In this document: piece by piece, positions 38,891 through 48,107 of the stretch
Layout of the letters: every line of letters starts with the position of its first letter
How positions within the stretch are numbered: the stretch's first letter is position 1
Notes under the pieces: generated by a model
What the model was told of the DNA's origin: nothing
Databases searched by the model: none
What the model saw: only the letters and a program-made list of their open reading frames with translations
Translations under genes and position numbers: made by a program
Source of the DNA: DASXZH01 sp963829965
GTDB lineage: Bacteria > Armatimonadota > Fimbriimonadia > Fimbriimonadales > Fimbriimonadaceae
Direction of reading: 5' to 3'
DNA length: 64,000 nt
Assembly (NCBI GenBank): GCA_963829965.1
Contig: CAWHLK010000044.1
Coordinates: 62,001-126,000 of the forward strand

Positions 38891-41299
38891 ATGATTTCTA
38901 AGAAAGATCGTCTGGTTTTACGATTTGAAGAAATTGGGCTGGAAGACGTTTTCCTCGTAGGCGGTAAGAACGCCTCGCTGGGTGAGTTATTCTCAAAACT
39001 TCGTCCGTTGGGGGTAGGCGCCTTGGGCGGCTTTGCCACCACTGCACGGGCCTTCCAAATGTTCATGGACCAGAACGGGCTGCGAGACGCTCTGAGAACC
39101 GTGCTTTCTGGTCTGAAACTGGACGTGCCGGGCAATTTGGAACAGGTAGGGCAAGCCGCGCGCCAACTCATGTTGCAGCAGCCGCTACCCGAGCCCATTT
39201 ATGACGAAGTCGTCCAAGGGTATGTAGCTCTTTGCGCGCACCATTCCACGAAGTGCCACTTGGCGGTTCGGACATCTGCGGTCGCAGAGAATCTGCCGGG
39301 CGCATCGTTTGCCGGTCAGCACGATACGTACCTGAACGTCTACGGCTCCATCGAGCTTTGCAACACGATTCGTCAATGCTATGCCTCGCTGTTCACCGAC
39401 CGTGCCATCGAATATCGCGCACGCAACGGCTTCGACCCGATGTCCGTCAGCCTTTCCGTTGCGGTTCAGCATATGGTGAATGTCAACGATGCGGCATCCG
39501 GCGTGATGTTTACTCTAGATCCCGAATCCGGTTTCCGGAATGCGATCGTCGTAACGGGAACCTATGGCCTCGGCGAATATCTGGTCCAAGGCGAGATTGT
39601 GCCAGATCAATGGACGTTATTCAAACCAGCGCTTGAGTCCTCCAAACAGCCGATCCTCGGTCGCAAACTTGGAAGTAAAGACAGGCGGCTGATTATGACC
39701 GCGGCAGGCACTGCCCGAGCAGATATTCCGGAGCCTCTACGACGTCAATTCTGCCTCAGAGACTCCGAAGTGATCACTCTGGCGAAATGGGCCGCGAAGA
39801 TTGAGTCTCATTATTCACAACACTATGGCAAGCCAACCCCGATGGACATCGAATGGGCCAAAGACGACGCCAATGGCGATTTGGTGGTCATCCAGGCCCG
39901 GCCCGTGCACTTGCAGGAAAGGGCGCTTCGGCATCAGACCTACCAATTGTTGGATCAGTCCACCACTCCGCTGGCCACGGGGCAGGCGGTTGGAGAGAAA
40001 ATCGCGTCCGGCCCCGTTCGGGTTGTGAACAATGTTTCCGAACTGGGTTCGGTTCAAGAAGGCGAGGTGCTTGTAACGCGCACGACGGATCCGGATTGGG
40101 AGCCGGCGATGAGGATCGTCGCAGCGATCATCACTGAAGAAGGTGGCCGTACGGCCCACGCGGCAATTATCTCCCGTGAACTCGGTATCCCTTGCATGGT
40201 GGGAGTATCGGAAGCGAGGTCTTTCCTGAAAACGAATGAAATGGTCACCGTCTCCTGCGCCGAAGGCCTTGTTGGAAAGGTGTACAAAGGCGCTCTGCGC
40301 TTTGAAGTTCAGGCGATGGACGTTAAGGATGTCCCCGAGCCCAAGGTGCCGCTCATGCTCAACATTGGTGATCCCGACACGGCCTTTTCTCTGGCCTGTC
40401 TTCCCAATTCCGGCGTCGGCTTGGCACGGATCGAGTTCATCATCAACAGCACCATCGGCATCCATCCCATGGCGCTTGCTTGGTACCCGCATCTGAAGAA
40501 ATCGCTCAACATCGGAAAAATCGCGGAACGGATTGGCATCGAGAATCCCCAGGAGTATTTCGTTTCAAGGCTTGCTTCGGGGATCGCAAAAATTGCGGCG
40601 GCGTTCTTCCCGAAACCGGTGATCGTTCGAATGAGCGATTTCAAAACGAGTGAGTACGCCTTGCTGCTTGGAGGGGACGAGTTCGAACCCCTTGAAGAAA
40701 ACCCGATGCTCGGATTCCGAGGCGCTTCTCGATACTATGATGTCCGCTATGAGGCGGGCTTTGCGATGGAGTGCATGGCTTTGCGCCGAGTGCGTGAGGA
40801 CATGGGCTTTGCGAATGTGAAGGTGATGATTCCGTTCTGCCGCACCGTCGAAGAAGGCAAGAAAGTGCTTGACACCTTGGCCAAACATGGATTGGCCCAA
40901 GGGAGGAATGGCCTGGAAGTCTATGCGATGTGCGAGGTTCCATCCAACGTCATTCTCGCAAAGGAGTTCCTGGATATCTTCGATGGCTATTCTATCGGAT
41001 CCAACGACTTGACCCAGCTTCTCCTCGGCATCGACCGGGATTCTGGCTCGATTGCCCATTTGTTCGATGAGAATAACCCGGCCGTTCGCCGAATGATCGC
41101 CTCGGCGATCCATGATGCGCGCGAAATGCATAAGCCGATTGGAATCTGTGGTCAGGCCCCGTCGGACTTTCCGGATTTTGCCGAATGGCTCGCGGAATCC
41201 GGAATTTCATCAATTTCTCTGAATCCGGACTCGCTGGTGCGAGTAGCACTTCGCATGGCCCAGATGGTGAATGGCAGCGCGGAGGTGATATTGCGGTAA
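38891..41299 (+). CDS. ppsA: Phosphoenolpyruvate synthase
   Basis: This enzyme converts pyruvate, ATP and water to PEP, AMP and phosphate, the first step of gluconeogenesis from pyruvate. The start is ATG 38891, six bases after AGGAG; an ATG six codons upstream lacks a ribosome binding site. The 802-aa length is typical. The N-terminal ATP-grasp domain (residues 1-~345, with VGGKNASLGEL and AVRTSAVAENLPGASFAGQ) precedes the phosphohistidine domain (catalytic His in GGRTAHAAIISRELGIPCMVG, ~421). The C-terminal PEP-binding barrel has GSNDLTQLLLGIDRDS and the catalytic cysteine in GICGQAPSD. The frame is intact and monocistronic by spacing. Confidence 0.95.
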   Translation: MISKKDRLVLRFEEIGLEDVFLVGGKNASLGELFSKLRPLGVGALGGFATTARAFQMFMDQNGLRDALRTVLSGLKLDVPGNLEQVGQAARQLMLQQPLPEPIYDEVVQGYVALCAHHSTKCHLAVRTSAVAENLPGASFAGQHDTYLNVYGSIELCNTIRQCYASLFTDRAIEYRARNGFDPMSVSLSVAVQHMVNVNDAASGVMFTLDPESGFRNAIVVTGTYGLGEYLVQGEIVPDQWTLFKPALESSKQPILGRKLGSKDRRLIMTAAGTARADIPEPLRRQFCLRDSEVITLAKWAAKIESHYSQHYGKPTPMDIEWAKDDANGDLVVIQARPVHLQERALRHQTYQLLDQSTTPLATGQAVGEKIASGPVRVVNNVSELGSVQEGEVLVTRTTDPDWEPAMRIVAAIITEEGGRTAHAAIISRELGIPCMVGVSEARSFLKTNEMVTVSCAEGLVGKVYKGALRFEVQAMDVKDVPEPKVPLMLNIGDPDTAFSLACLPNSGVGLARIEFIINSTIGIHPMALAWYPHLKKSLNIGKIAERIGIENPQEYFVSRLASGIAKIAAAFFPKPVIVRMSDFKTSEYALLLGGDEFEPLEENPMLGFRGASRYYDVRYEAGFAMECMALRRVREDMGFANVKVMIPFCRTVEEGKKVLDTLAKHGLAQGRNGLEVYAMCEVPSNVILAKEFLDIFDGYSIGSNDLTQLLLGIDRDSGSIAHLFDENNPAVRRMIASAIHDAREMHKPIGICGQAPSDFPDFAEWLAESGISSISLNPDSLVRVALRMAQMVNGSAEVILR

Positions 41300-41366
41300 C
41301 CGCCCTCGAAATGGCCCGAGATAACTCTAGCAGACAGCTTGGCCGTGGTGACAAAGGAGACCGTTC

Positions 41367-42755
41367 TTGAATGTAACTTTGGTTGAGCCCCGCGCTCCTG
41401 GGCGCACGATTTTTGATTTGGTGCGGCTGCCCAGGCTTGGAGTGGTTATCCTGGCTACTCAGGTCAAAAGGGTTGAGGGCGTAAACGTCGATGTTCAAAT
41501 AGAAGAAATCGCCCCGATCGACGTAGCGGAAATCGCTAAGGCCGATTTGGTTGGGGTCTCAACAACGACTTCAACGGCACCCAGAGCATACGCAATATGC
41601 GACGAGGTTCGGCAGAGAAACCCAAACGCGGTTGTGATCCTTGGCGGCGTCCATGTCACCTTTAATCCGGAGGAAGCGCAGGCGCATTGCGACCACGTTT
41701 TTGTCGGTGAAGCGGACGATACGTTTCCGGCCTTTGTCGAAGGTCTGATGAAGGGCCAGGATCAGCCGCAGGTCATTGGCCAAAGGCTTCGCGACAGCTT
41801 CGAGGAGCCTCTTCGGCGCAGTTCGGTGGAGAACATCGACTGCGTGCCGGACCTAACCCTGATTAAGGGCTGGCGTAGGATGCGCATTGCTCCGGTGGTC
41901 ACTTCGCGGTCGTGCCCTTTTTCCTGTACGTTCTGCAGTGTCATCGAGATGTTTGGACAGAGGATGCGGTTTGCCAGTCTGGACTCGGTCCGCGAAAGCT
42001 TGGAACAAGTCCATCGGCTTGGATTCCGCCGAGTCTTCTTCTATGACGATAACTTTGTCGTCGATGCAAAGCGGACTCAGCGGTTGCTAGACCTAATCCA
42101 AAGTCTTCCGTTTCGGCTAACCTGGAGCGCCCAAGTGCGGGCAAACACGTTTGCGGATCGTCCTGAGTTGGCGAAAGCCATGCACCAGGCGGGTTGCCGC
42201 ATGGTTTATGTCGGAATCGAATCGTCCGAGCCAACCGCATTGGCCGTCTTCAACAAAAAGACAAATATTGCCGAGATAACGAAAGGCGTCCGGAACCTAA
42301 GGAAGGCGGGAATTCTGATCCACGGCATGTTCGTCGCAGGGGCTGAGACAGACACTCCGCGGAGCATCCGTCACTGTTTGAAGTTCGCGATAAGACAGCG
42401 ACTTAGCACCGTCCAGTTCATGATCCTGACCCCCCTGCCTGGAACCCAAGATCACGACCGGCTGGAAAGGAATGGCCGCGTCTTCGATCACGATTGGAGC
42501 CACTACGACGCCCATCACACCGTTCATCATCCGGAAGGCATGAGCGCGAGACGGCTGCAAAGGGAAGCCTTTAGGGCCATGAAGAAGTTCTACAGCCTGT
42601 GGCGAATCGTTACCCCTTATGTCGAAGATATCCCTCATTTGAAACAGGCCTTTTACACAATGTGCCTGCGAGCGTTCGGATGGGTTCACATCTCCGCGGC
42701 CATTCGAGGCCTAAAAGTCTATTCGTCGGATTTACCCAAGACCATTCTTCATTGA
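41367..42755 (+). CDS. B12-binding / radical SAM protein
   Basis: This 462-aa protein has an N-terminal cobalamin-binding-like Rossmann domain (residues ~1-135, with GVSTTTSTAPRAY and VILGGVHVTFNPEEA) and a radical SAM barrel. Its cluster motif is CPFSCTFC (CxxxCxxC, residue ~180). The C-terminal ~100 residues contain an HDWSHYDAHHTVH segment seen in this class. TTG 41367 follows AAGGAGA with a 7-base spacer and is well supported. Family members methylate or rearrange lipids, antibiotics and tetrapyrroles. No neighbour indicates the substrate. Confidence 0.85.
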   Translation: MNVTLVEPRAPGRTIFDLVRLPRLGVVILATQVKRVEGVNVDVQIEEIAPIDVAEIAKADLVGVSTTTSTAPRAYAICDEVRQRNPNAVVILGGVHVTFNPEEAQAHCDHVFVGEADDTFPAFVEGLMKGQDQPQVIGQRLRDSFEEPLRRSSVENIDCVPDLTLIKGWRRMRIAPVVTSRSCPFSCTFCSVIEMFGQRMRFASLDSVRESLEQVHRLGFRRVFFYDDNFVVDAKRTQRLLDLIQSLPFRLTWSAQVRANTFADRPELAKAMHQAGCRMVYVGIESSEPTALAVFNKKTNIAEITKGVRNLRKAGILIHGMFVAGAETDTPRSIRHCLKFAIRQRLSTVQFMILTPLPGTQDHDRLERNGRVFDHDWSHYDAHHTVHHPEGMSARRLQREAFRAMKKFYSLWRIVTPYVEDIPHLKQAFYTMCLRAFGWVHISAAIRGLKVYSSDLPKTILH

Positions 42756-42802
42756 TGGGACGGTGACGATGCCTATGGAAGTTTAGAGGTAGAGTCCACA
42801 CC

Positions 42803-43762
42803 ATGAAACTGGACGCATTCCTCACCCTTGCCGCTTTCGTAGGCGCAGCCAACGCAGGATTTGCTTCTCAGACGCCCGTTTGGCAACCTTCACCCGGGCT
42901 TAAGCAAATGCCGATATGGCCAGGCCCGGCGCCCGACGGGCAGCCGGTCAAAGGGCCGGAAACCGTGACCCTTGTAAAGGACTCGTTGGTTGCGGGCAAG
43001 CCCTGGTTGGAAGTGGGGGCAGTGACGGATCCCACCATTACGGTTTATTCGCCCCGGGGTAGGAATACGGGCGCCGCGGCAGTCGTTTTTCCTGGCGGCG
43101 GCTATGTGATTCTCGCCATCGATCTTGAAGGCACAGAGATTTGTGATTGGCTTACGTCGAAAGGCATCACCGCCATTCTCTTGAAATACCGGGTCCCCGG
43201 CGAGGGGTTGTATCCGAAGTCTGCCCCTTACTCGAAATCGGGGCATTATCCGCTATCCCCGATCGCCCTTGAAGATGCCCAGAGAGCGATTGGGCTCGTA
43301 CGATATCACGCGGCGGAGTGGCACATCGATCCCCACAAAATAGGGGTTATCGGCTTTTCCGCGGGCGGGCATTTGGTGGCGGCAACGAGCACCCACCTAA
43401 AGCGCATTTACTCGCCGGTAGACGCGGCGGACCGGGTGAGTTGCCGGCCTGATTTTGGGATTGCACTTTATCCGGGGCACTTGTCCTTTGAACCGAGAAC
43501 GAATGAGCTGAGTTCGGATATTCGTGTCACCAAGCAAACGCCGCCAACCTTTTTGGTGCAGGCGAAAGACGACCCGGTGGACCCCGTTAAGAACTCGCTC
43601 GTTTACAATGCCGCGCTAAGAAAGGCTGGCGTTACCGTTGAATATCACCTGTTTCCTCACGGCGGGCACGCGTTTGGCCTGCGTCGCACGAAGTTTCCGA
43701 TTACGCGGTGGCCCGAGCTCGCGGAGAAGTGGTTGGCACGAATCGGGATGATACAGGAGTGA
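42803..43762 (+). CDS. Secreted alpha/beta hydrolase (esterase family)
   Basis: This 319-aa protein has a signal peptide (LDAFLTLAAFVGAANAGFA). The oxyanion-hole segment VFPGGGYVILA is at ~93, the nucleophile elbow GFSAGG at ~185, the acid in QAKDDPVDP and the histidine in PHGGHAFG. This arrangement is common in secreted acetyl-xylan/carbohydrate esterase-like BD-FAE enzymes, with IWPG..PD near the mature N-terminus. It sits before a GH36-like glycosidase, consistent with polysaccharide breakdown outside the cytoplasm. The exact ester substrate is unknown. Confidence 0.85.
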   Translation: MKLDAFLTLAAFVGAANAGFASQTPVWQPSPGLKQMPIWPGPAPDGQPVKGPETVTLVKDSLVAGKPWLEVGAVTDPTITVYSPRGRNTGAAAVVFPGGGYVILAIDLEGTEICDWLTSKGITAILLKYRVPGEGLYPKSAPYSKSGHYPLSPIALEDAQRAIGLVRYHAAEWHIDPHKIGVIGFSAGGHLVAATSTHLKRIYSPVDAADRVSCRPDFGIALYPGHLSFEPRTNELSSDIRVTKQTPPTFLVQAKDDPVDPVKNSLVYNAALRKAGVTVEYHLFPHGGHAFGLRRTKFPITRWPELAEKWLARIGMIQE

Positions 43763-43795
43763 TTTTTTGCCACACGTGGGGAAGGTCGCGGCATC

Positions 43796-43846
43796 TTTCG
43801 ACTGCGCGGCCCCTTCGACTGCGCTCAGGACGGGCAGGGCCGCGCA
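43796..43846. repeat. REP-like palindromic element with duplicated TTCGACTGCGC
   Basis: TGCGCGGCCC (43803-43812) and GGGCCGCGCA (43837-43846) form a perfect 10-bp stem. The loop carries the CTTCGACTGCGCTCAGGAC block, which recurs as an intergenic repeat in many bacterial genomes. TTCGACTGCGC occurs twice (43796-43806 and 43814-43824). It lies between the esterase and glycosidase genes and might also act in RNA. Confidence 0.55.
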
Positions 43847-43876
43847 CTTCAAATTGTAATCGGTAAGCTCCAATCT

Positions 43877-45889
43877 GTGATCTCGCTTGCTCTCGCCCTC
43901 ATGATTGCCGCACAAACAACCTTCGTCTTTCCAACCCATGACCGATTCACAGTCACCCTCGGCTCCGAGACGATCCTCGACGGTTCCGGCAGCGAAATAG
44001 AGCACGGATCGAACCTGGAAACCACCGGAACACCCGCCAAGGACGTGTACCTCGGCTATCCGCACGGGCCTAAAACCTCCGAGTTCGTTCCCGCCGGCCG
44101 GGAGAAGATAACCGACGAGGCCCTGATTCTAAAACCGTTCATGGGCGTGATCCACGCCTCTGAGGACAGTTTCGCCTGCGACGACCGCCCCGATTCACCG
44201 CTCGGCGCAAGCTTTGGGAACGCGACAAGCTCGCTTTACAATGGCGTCTACGACCGCAAGACGGATTGGCTGCTGACCCTAAGCGGCAACGCGAAAATTG
44301 TCTCAGAAGGTCGGGGCACTTACCGTTTCTCTACGGAAGGACCTTGCAAAGTCACCCTCAAACGCCACTACTACCGAGACCATCTGGGCTATTTCCTTTG
44401 GTCCAAAGACCAGCCCCTTTGGCCGGCGCCGGTCGCGGGCTGGTCCTCCTGGGCCGCCTACGGCCAAGGTGTGGATGAAAACAAGGTCAAGGAGGCGGCC
44501 GGCTTCTTTGCTCAAAACCTGAAGGATTACGGCTACTCGGTAATCCAGATCGACGACGGATACCAACGGGTGCTCCAAAACACCGACAGTCCCAAGCCAT
44601 TGGAGGAGCCCTTCGCTCACTTCTGGACGGTTCCCAATACCCGATTCCCCTCGGGCCTTCAGTCAATGGCAAGCACGATTTCAAGCCTCAAACTTACACC
44701 CGGAATCTGGGTTGGCGATTACCTGCCACTCGGCTTAAAACACGCCGAGGGCTATGTCACGGACCCGGCCGGAAAGCCCCATAAAGGACCCTGGGTTGGC
44801 TACGCGGTAAACGGCCTTGACGCTGCCGCCCGCGAGGAGGCGTATATCGAAACCATTCGCGAACTCCACGCAATGGGCTGGCGCTATTTCAAAATCGACA
44901 CACTTCGCCATGTGCTTTACGACAACTATCGAAAAGCACCCGGGTATTGGAAGGCTCGGAACCAGTCGATGGAAGAAGCCTACCGAAAGATCCTGGCGGA
45001 AACGAAGAAAACAGTCGGCGATTCCTATCTGCTCGCATGTTGGGGCACGCTGCCGGAGCTAGCCGGGATACCGAACGGGTGCCGAATCGGCGAAGATGTA
45101 GGCCCCGACTTCGACAGCATGCGCCGCACCGCGAAATACATCGCGCAATTCGGCTATTTGAACGACGTTATTTGGCGAAACGACCCTGACTATATGTGCT
45201 TCCGCGTGCCGATTGAGCAGGCTCAGGCTTGGGCGACCATGAATTTCCTTGCAGGAGGCCAGATCATGGTGAGCGACCCTATATCCGATTACGACGATGC
45301 CCGGGTCGACGCGTTGCGAAGAGTAGGACCGCCCATCCTGAGCAAGCCTTTGAGCGTGATCTCCCATAGGCCCGATCCGGAACTCATGCTCCTCAACGCG
45401 GAGAAGGGTGGTGAGCACTGGATGGTTGCCGCGCGTTTCGCATGGGAACCGGTGGCATCAAGAACGGTTTCTTCAGCCTCTCTCGGGCTAGAGCCGGATA
45501 GACAATATTTGGCTTTTGACTTCTGGAAATCGCGCTTTCTTGGGACCGTGTCCGGTTCCGTTTCTTTCGACACGCTGCCACAGGGGGCGTGCCAGGTCCT
45601 TTGCTTCCGGCCCTTAGAGAATCATCCCCAAGTTCTGGGAGATGATCGCCACCTCAGCCAGGGCGCCTACGAACTGAACGATCTTCATTGGAACGGAACG
45701 ACGCTTTCGGGCGCCTTCACCGGCGGTCCAGGACGGAAATGGAATCTATTTCTCCACGTTCCCGCCGGTTGGCAGGTATCCGCAGCCGCGACGGGATTAG
45801 GGACGAAAATCGATGGTGAGGTGCTCACCCTCACCTTCCCTGAAAGCAAATCGCCCCAGAATTGGAAGGTGAAGTTCGAACGCAGGTGA
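43877..45889 (+). CDS. Secreted GH36-like alpha-galactosidase-family glycoside hydrolase
   Basis: This ~670-aa protein starts at GTG 43877 with a short signal peptide (ISLALALMIAAQTT). After a ~195-aa beta-rich N-terminal domain the clan GH-D barrel begins (GWSSWAAYGQGVDENKV, then GYSVIQIDDGYQ). The nucleophile aspartate is in YFKIDTLRH (~340) and the acid/base aspartate in RIGEDVGPDF (~408). A C-terminal beta-sandwich ends near 670. These are features of GH36/GH27-type alpha-galactosidases; alpha-N-acetylgalactosaminidase or raffinose-synthase-like activity is also possible. A strong hairpin follows the stop. Confidence 0.85.
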   Translation: MISLALALMIAAQTTFVFPTHDRFTVTLGSETILDGSGSEIEHGSNLETTGTPAKDVYLGYPHGPKTSEFVPAGREKITDEALILKPFMGVIHASEDSFACDDRPDSPLGASFGNATSSLYNGVYDRKTDWLLTLSGNAKIVSEGRGTYRFSTEGPCKVTLKRHYYRDHLGYFLWSKDQPLWPAPVAGWSSWAAYGQGVDENKVKEAAGFFAQNLKDYGYSVIQIDDGYQRVLQNTDSPKPLEEPFAHFWTVPNTRFPSGLQSMASTISSLKLTPGIWVGDYLPLGLKHAEGYVTDPAGKPHKGPWVGYAVNGLDAAAREEAYIETIRELHAMGWRYFKIDTLRHVLYDNYRKAPGYWKARNQSMEEAYRKILAETKKTVGDSYLLACWGTLPELAGIPNGCRIGEDVGPDFDSMRRTAKYIAQFGYLNDVIWRNDPDYMCFRVPIEQAQAWATMNFLAGGQIMVSDPISDYDDARVDALRRVGPPILSKPLSVISHRPDPELMLLNAEKGGEHWMVAARFAWEPVASRTVSSASLGLEPDRQYLAFDFWKSRFLGTVSGSVSFDTLPQGACQVLCFRPLENHPQVLGDDRHLSQGAYELNDLHWNGTTLSGAFTGGPGRKWNLFLHVPAGWQVSAAATGLGTKIDGEVLTLTFPESKSPQNWKVKFERR

Positions 45890-45895
45890 ACATTT

Positions 45896-45924
45896 GCTTG
45901 TGCCCCCTTAAAAGGGGCACAAGC
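45896..45924. terminator. 11-bp hairpin between convergent genes
   Basis: GCTTGTGCCCC (45896-45906) and GGGGCACAAGC (45914-45924) form a perfect stem with a CTTAAAA loop. It lies between the stops of the convergent glycosidase and lipoprotein genes. It has no clear U-tract on either strand, but its strength and position suggest bidirectional transcript-end formation. Confidence 0.6.
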
Positions 45925-45955
45925 TATCAACTTTCACGAAACCCATAAAAGGGCC

Positions 45956-47851
45956 CTATTTGGGCGTCAGCACCGCATAGCTACCTTGCGCACCCGCGTT
46001 GACCTGAGTCGATCCTATAAGGACTCCGGCGGAAGTCTCGAAATCGATCGCCACGATGTTCGAAGCGGCGCCCGCCTTGTTCAGGTCGATCGGGTCGGAG
46101 GTCGGCGTGTTCCAAACGGCCGCATAGACAGGTTCGCCGTTATACACGTATCCTAAAACCTGCCCCACGGGGCCAACGCCCTCCAGTTGGTTGATCGAGA
46201 AGCGGAGGCCCGGTGCGGCAGAGAGAGCTATGCCCTTACTGTAACTGGGGCCGCTGTAGACAAGGAGTTGGTCGCCCACCCATTCCGCAGCGGTTCCGTC
46301 CGCCCCGATCGAAACCGTACCTCCGCTGTAGGAGGACAGGGTTTGAGGCGTTGATGGGGGAACGGTTTGCTTCCAAACGATGCATGGAGGGTTGGGCCCG
46401 CCATTTCCAGTCCCAGGGGCCTGAAAGCCGGCGGCCACGCCGTTATTGCTGAGGCCGGTTACCTGCCCGCCCGGAAGACTTACCGGTTGGCTCGTGGGCG
46501 AGGCCCAAACTTCGGATACTGCGGATATGTTAGACGCCACGATTTCGTCGCTGTCATTGATAGCGACTGATCCATCGGCCTCCCCGAACGTCGCAAAATT
46601 GTTGGGGATCTGGGTTGGGGCTGCGTTGTAAGCCGTCCAATAAAGGACGGTGAGTTGGTCGTTTACCAGGCCAAGCGCCGCTATGTGTCCCTTCGAGTTA
46701 ACCGCCATCACCGTGACATTGGATGACGTCCCCGCTATGCCGAGGTTGATTGGTTTCGGAGCGGCGGTCGGCGAGGCCCAGTATTCCCAGGTCGAACTTG
46801 AGTTTTGACCGACCATCTGCCCGGACTCGTTGACCGAATCGATCAATGTCGGATTCCCCTGAATCGAAGCGGAAGAGTAGGTCGTTCCGCTGGTCGTCCC
46901 CGTCGTGCTGGTCGTGGTGGTTGTGGTTGTCGTCGTGGTGCTGTTCGTCGTGCCGGAGAGCAAGAGAACAGCGGTGAAGGGGTCTTGGACGGTTTCGGTC
47001 GTTCCATCCGGAAAGTTGATGACAATTTCTCCGGAGCTGTTTAGGCTCGACGATGCCTTAGACGGGTTGGTGAAGTTCAGGGACATCGTGAGTCCTAGAA
47101 GGTTGATCGTTCCCGTTCCTGAATACCCTTGCGGCGCCATGGTGAAGTTGAAGGCGATGTTGCTGCCGACATTCCCATTCAGGCTCACCGCCGAAATCGT
47201 GGTGTTGTTTTCGGTTATAGTCATGGTCCCGCCAACCTGCAAAGAGGAGGACAGGGTCATGTTCACAGAAACGGTTTCCGAATTCCGGCTCAAATTCAGT
47301 GTGCCCTTTAAGGTGTTTGTGCCGGTGGTACCGGCAAAAACGATAACCGCCGAACCGGTGCAGGGCAAGTTGCCACCGGTGACATTCACTGTGACGTTTA
47401 TAGTCACTGGATATTTGATGTAAGAAGTGCTTCCTCCGGGGATAGTGAGAACCATTGTGCCTGCGGAGTCCTTGCCCGCCGCATCCGTGAAGTAATGATA
47501 GGTAAGGCTGTTTCCCGAGAGTGCGCCGCCATCTGTATAGAGAGCCAACTCAGGCACAAACGTTAAGCCGGATGTTGGCCGAAGGAGATTGCGGGCAACG
47601 GCGAGTTTGTGGAGGGAACTCCCGGCCGGCGCAGAGGCGAGAAGGCTTGTAAACGGGAAGGCTACCCCGGCCCCCAGAGATTGATAGCTGCCAATGACGC
47701 TAGAGCGTATGGCCGCATTGCCCGTAGGCGCGATCCCGCTAGTTGTGGTTGTGCCCGAGCTAGATCCCGAGCCTCCACAACCGAAAATGAGTCCGACGAG
47801 CAAAGCCGTCGCGATTGCCGCCCAAACCGTTCCAATCCTCTTTCCTGCCAT
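45956..47851 (-). CDS. Secreted lipoprotein with Thr-rich linker and C-terminal propeller-like domain
   Basis: This 631-aa protein has a signal peptide ending in LIFGCGGSGSSSG, a lipobox-type cysteine followed by a Gly/Ser/Thr linker, so it is probably membrane-anchored. Residues ~90-300 are beta-rich, with repeated NVTVNVTGG and LNLSRNSETVSV-type strands. A run of about eleven threonines with interspersed Ser/Gly (residues ~305-325; DNA around 46880-46945) separates these from a C-terminal domain. That domain carries recurring WASPTAAPKPINL and VWNTPTSDPIDL units, likely a propeller. No enzyme motif is seen. Confidence 0.7.
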   Translation of the reverse strand: MAGKRIGTVWAAIATALLVGLIFGCGGSGSSSGTTTTSGIAPTGNAAIRSSVIGSYQSLGAGVAFPFTSLLASAPAGSSLHKLAVARNLLRPTSGLTFVPELALYTDGGALSGNSLTYHYFTDAAGKDSAGTMVLTIPGGSTSYIKYPVTINVTVNVTGGNLPCTGSAVIVFAGTTGTNTLKGTLNLSRNSETVSVNMTLSSSLQVGGTMTITENNTTISAVSLNGNVGSNIAFNFTMAPQGYSGTGTINLLGLTMSLNFTNPSKASSSLNSSGEIVINFPDGTTETVQDPFTAVLLLSGTTNSTTTTTTTTTTSTTGTTSGTTYSSASIQGNPTLIDSVNESGQMVGQNSSSTWEYWASPTAAPKPINLGIAGTSSNVTVMAVNSKGHIAALGLVNDQLTVLYWTAYNAAPTQIPNNFATFGEADGSVAINDSDEIVASNISAVSEVWASPTSQPVSLPGGQVTGLSNNGVAAGFQAPGTGNGGPNPPCIVWKQTVPPSTPQTLSSYSGGTVSIGADGTAAEWVGDQLLVYSGPSYSKGIALSAAPGLRFSINQLEGVGPVGQVLGYVYNGEPVYAAVWNTPTSDPIDLNKAGAASNIVAIDFETSAGVLIGSTQVNAGAQGSYAVLTPK

Positions 47852-48107
47852 TTTGCCTATTCCTCTCCGACCACCGAATTGCGGAATACTGAATTATCCG
47901 CGTTGGTCTTGAAAGTTGCCGCCAATTCACGCTAGTTCACGATTATTCTTCCGATCTAGCCGTTTTGGGGGGGCGAGAAAACGCCGATAATCCGCTTTCG
48001 GCGATCAATGTTTAGAAGCAACTTCTTTCTAAAATCAGTATTTGTATATCTATATAGCCGATAGGTAATGACAGCATCTGCCGACAATTTGCTTTGAGGC
48101 AGATGGT

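Noticed and set aside
47926..47941. TTCACG-CTAG-TTCACG direct repeat in the divergent lipoprotein/pilin region
   Set aside because: The period is 10 bp rather than 11 or 22, with no promoter aligned and no SARP gene nearby, so it is not claimed as a SARP site.
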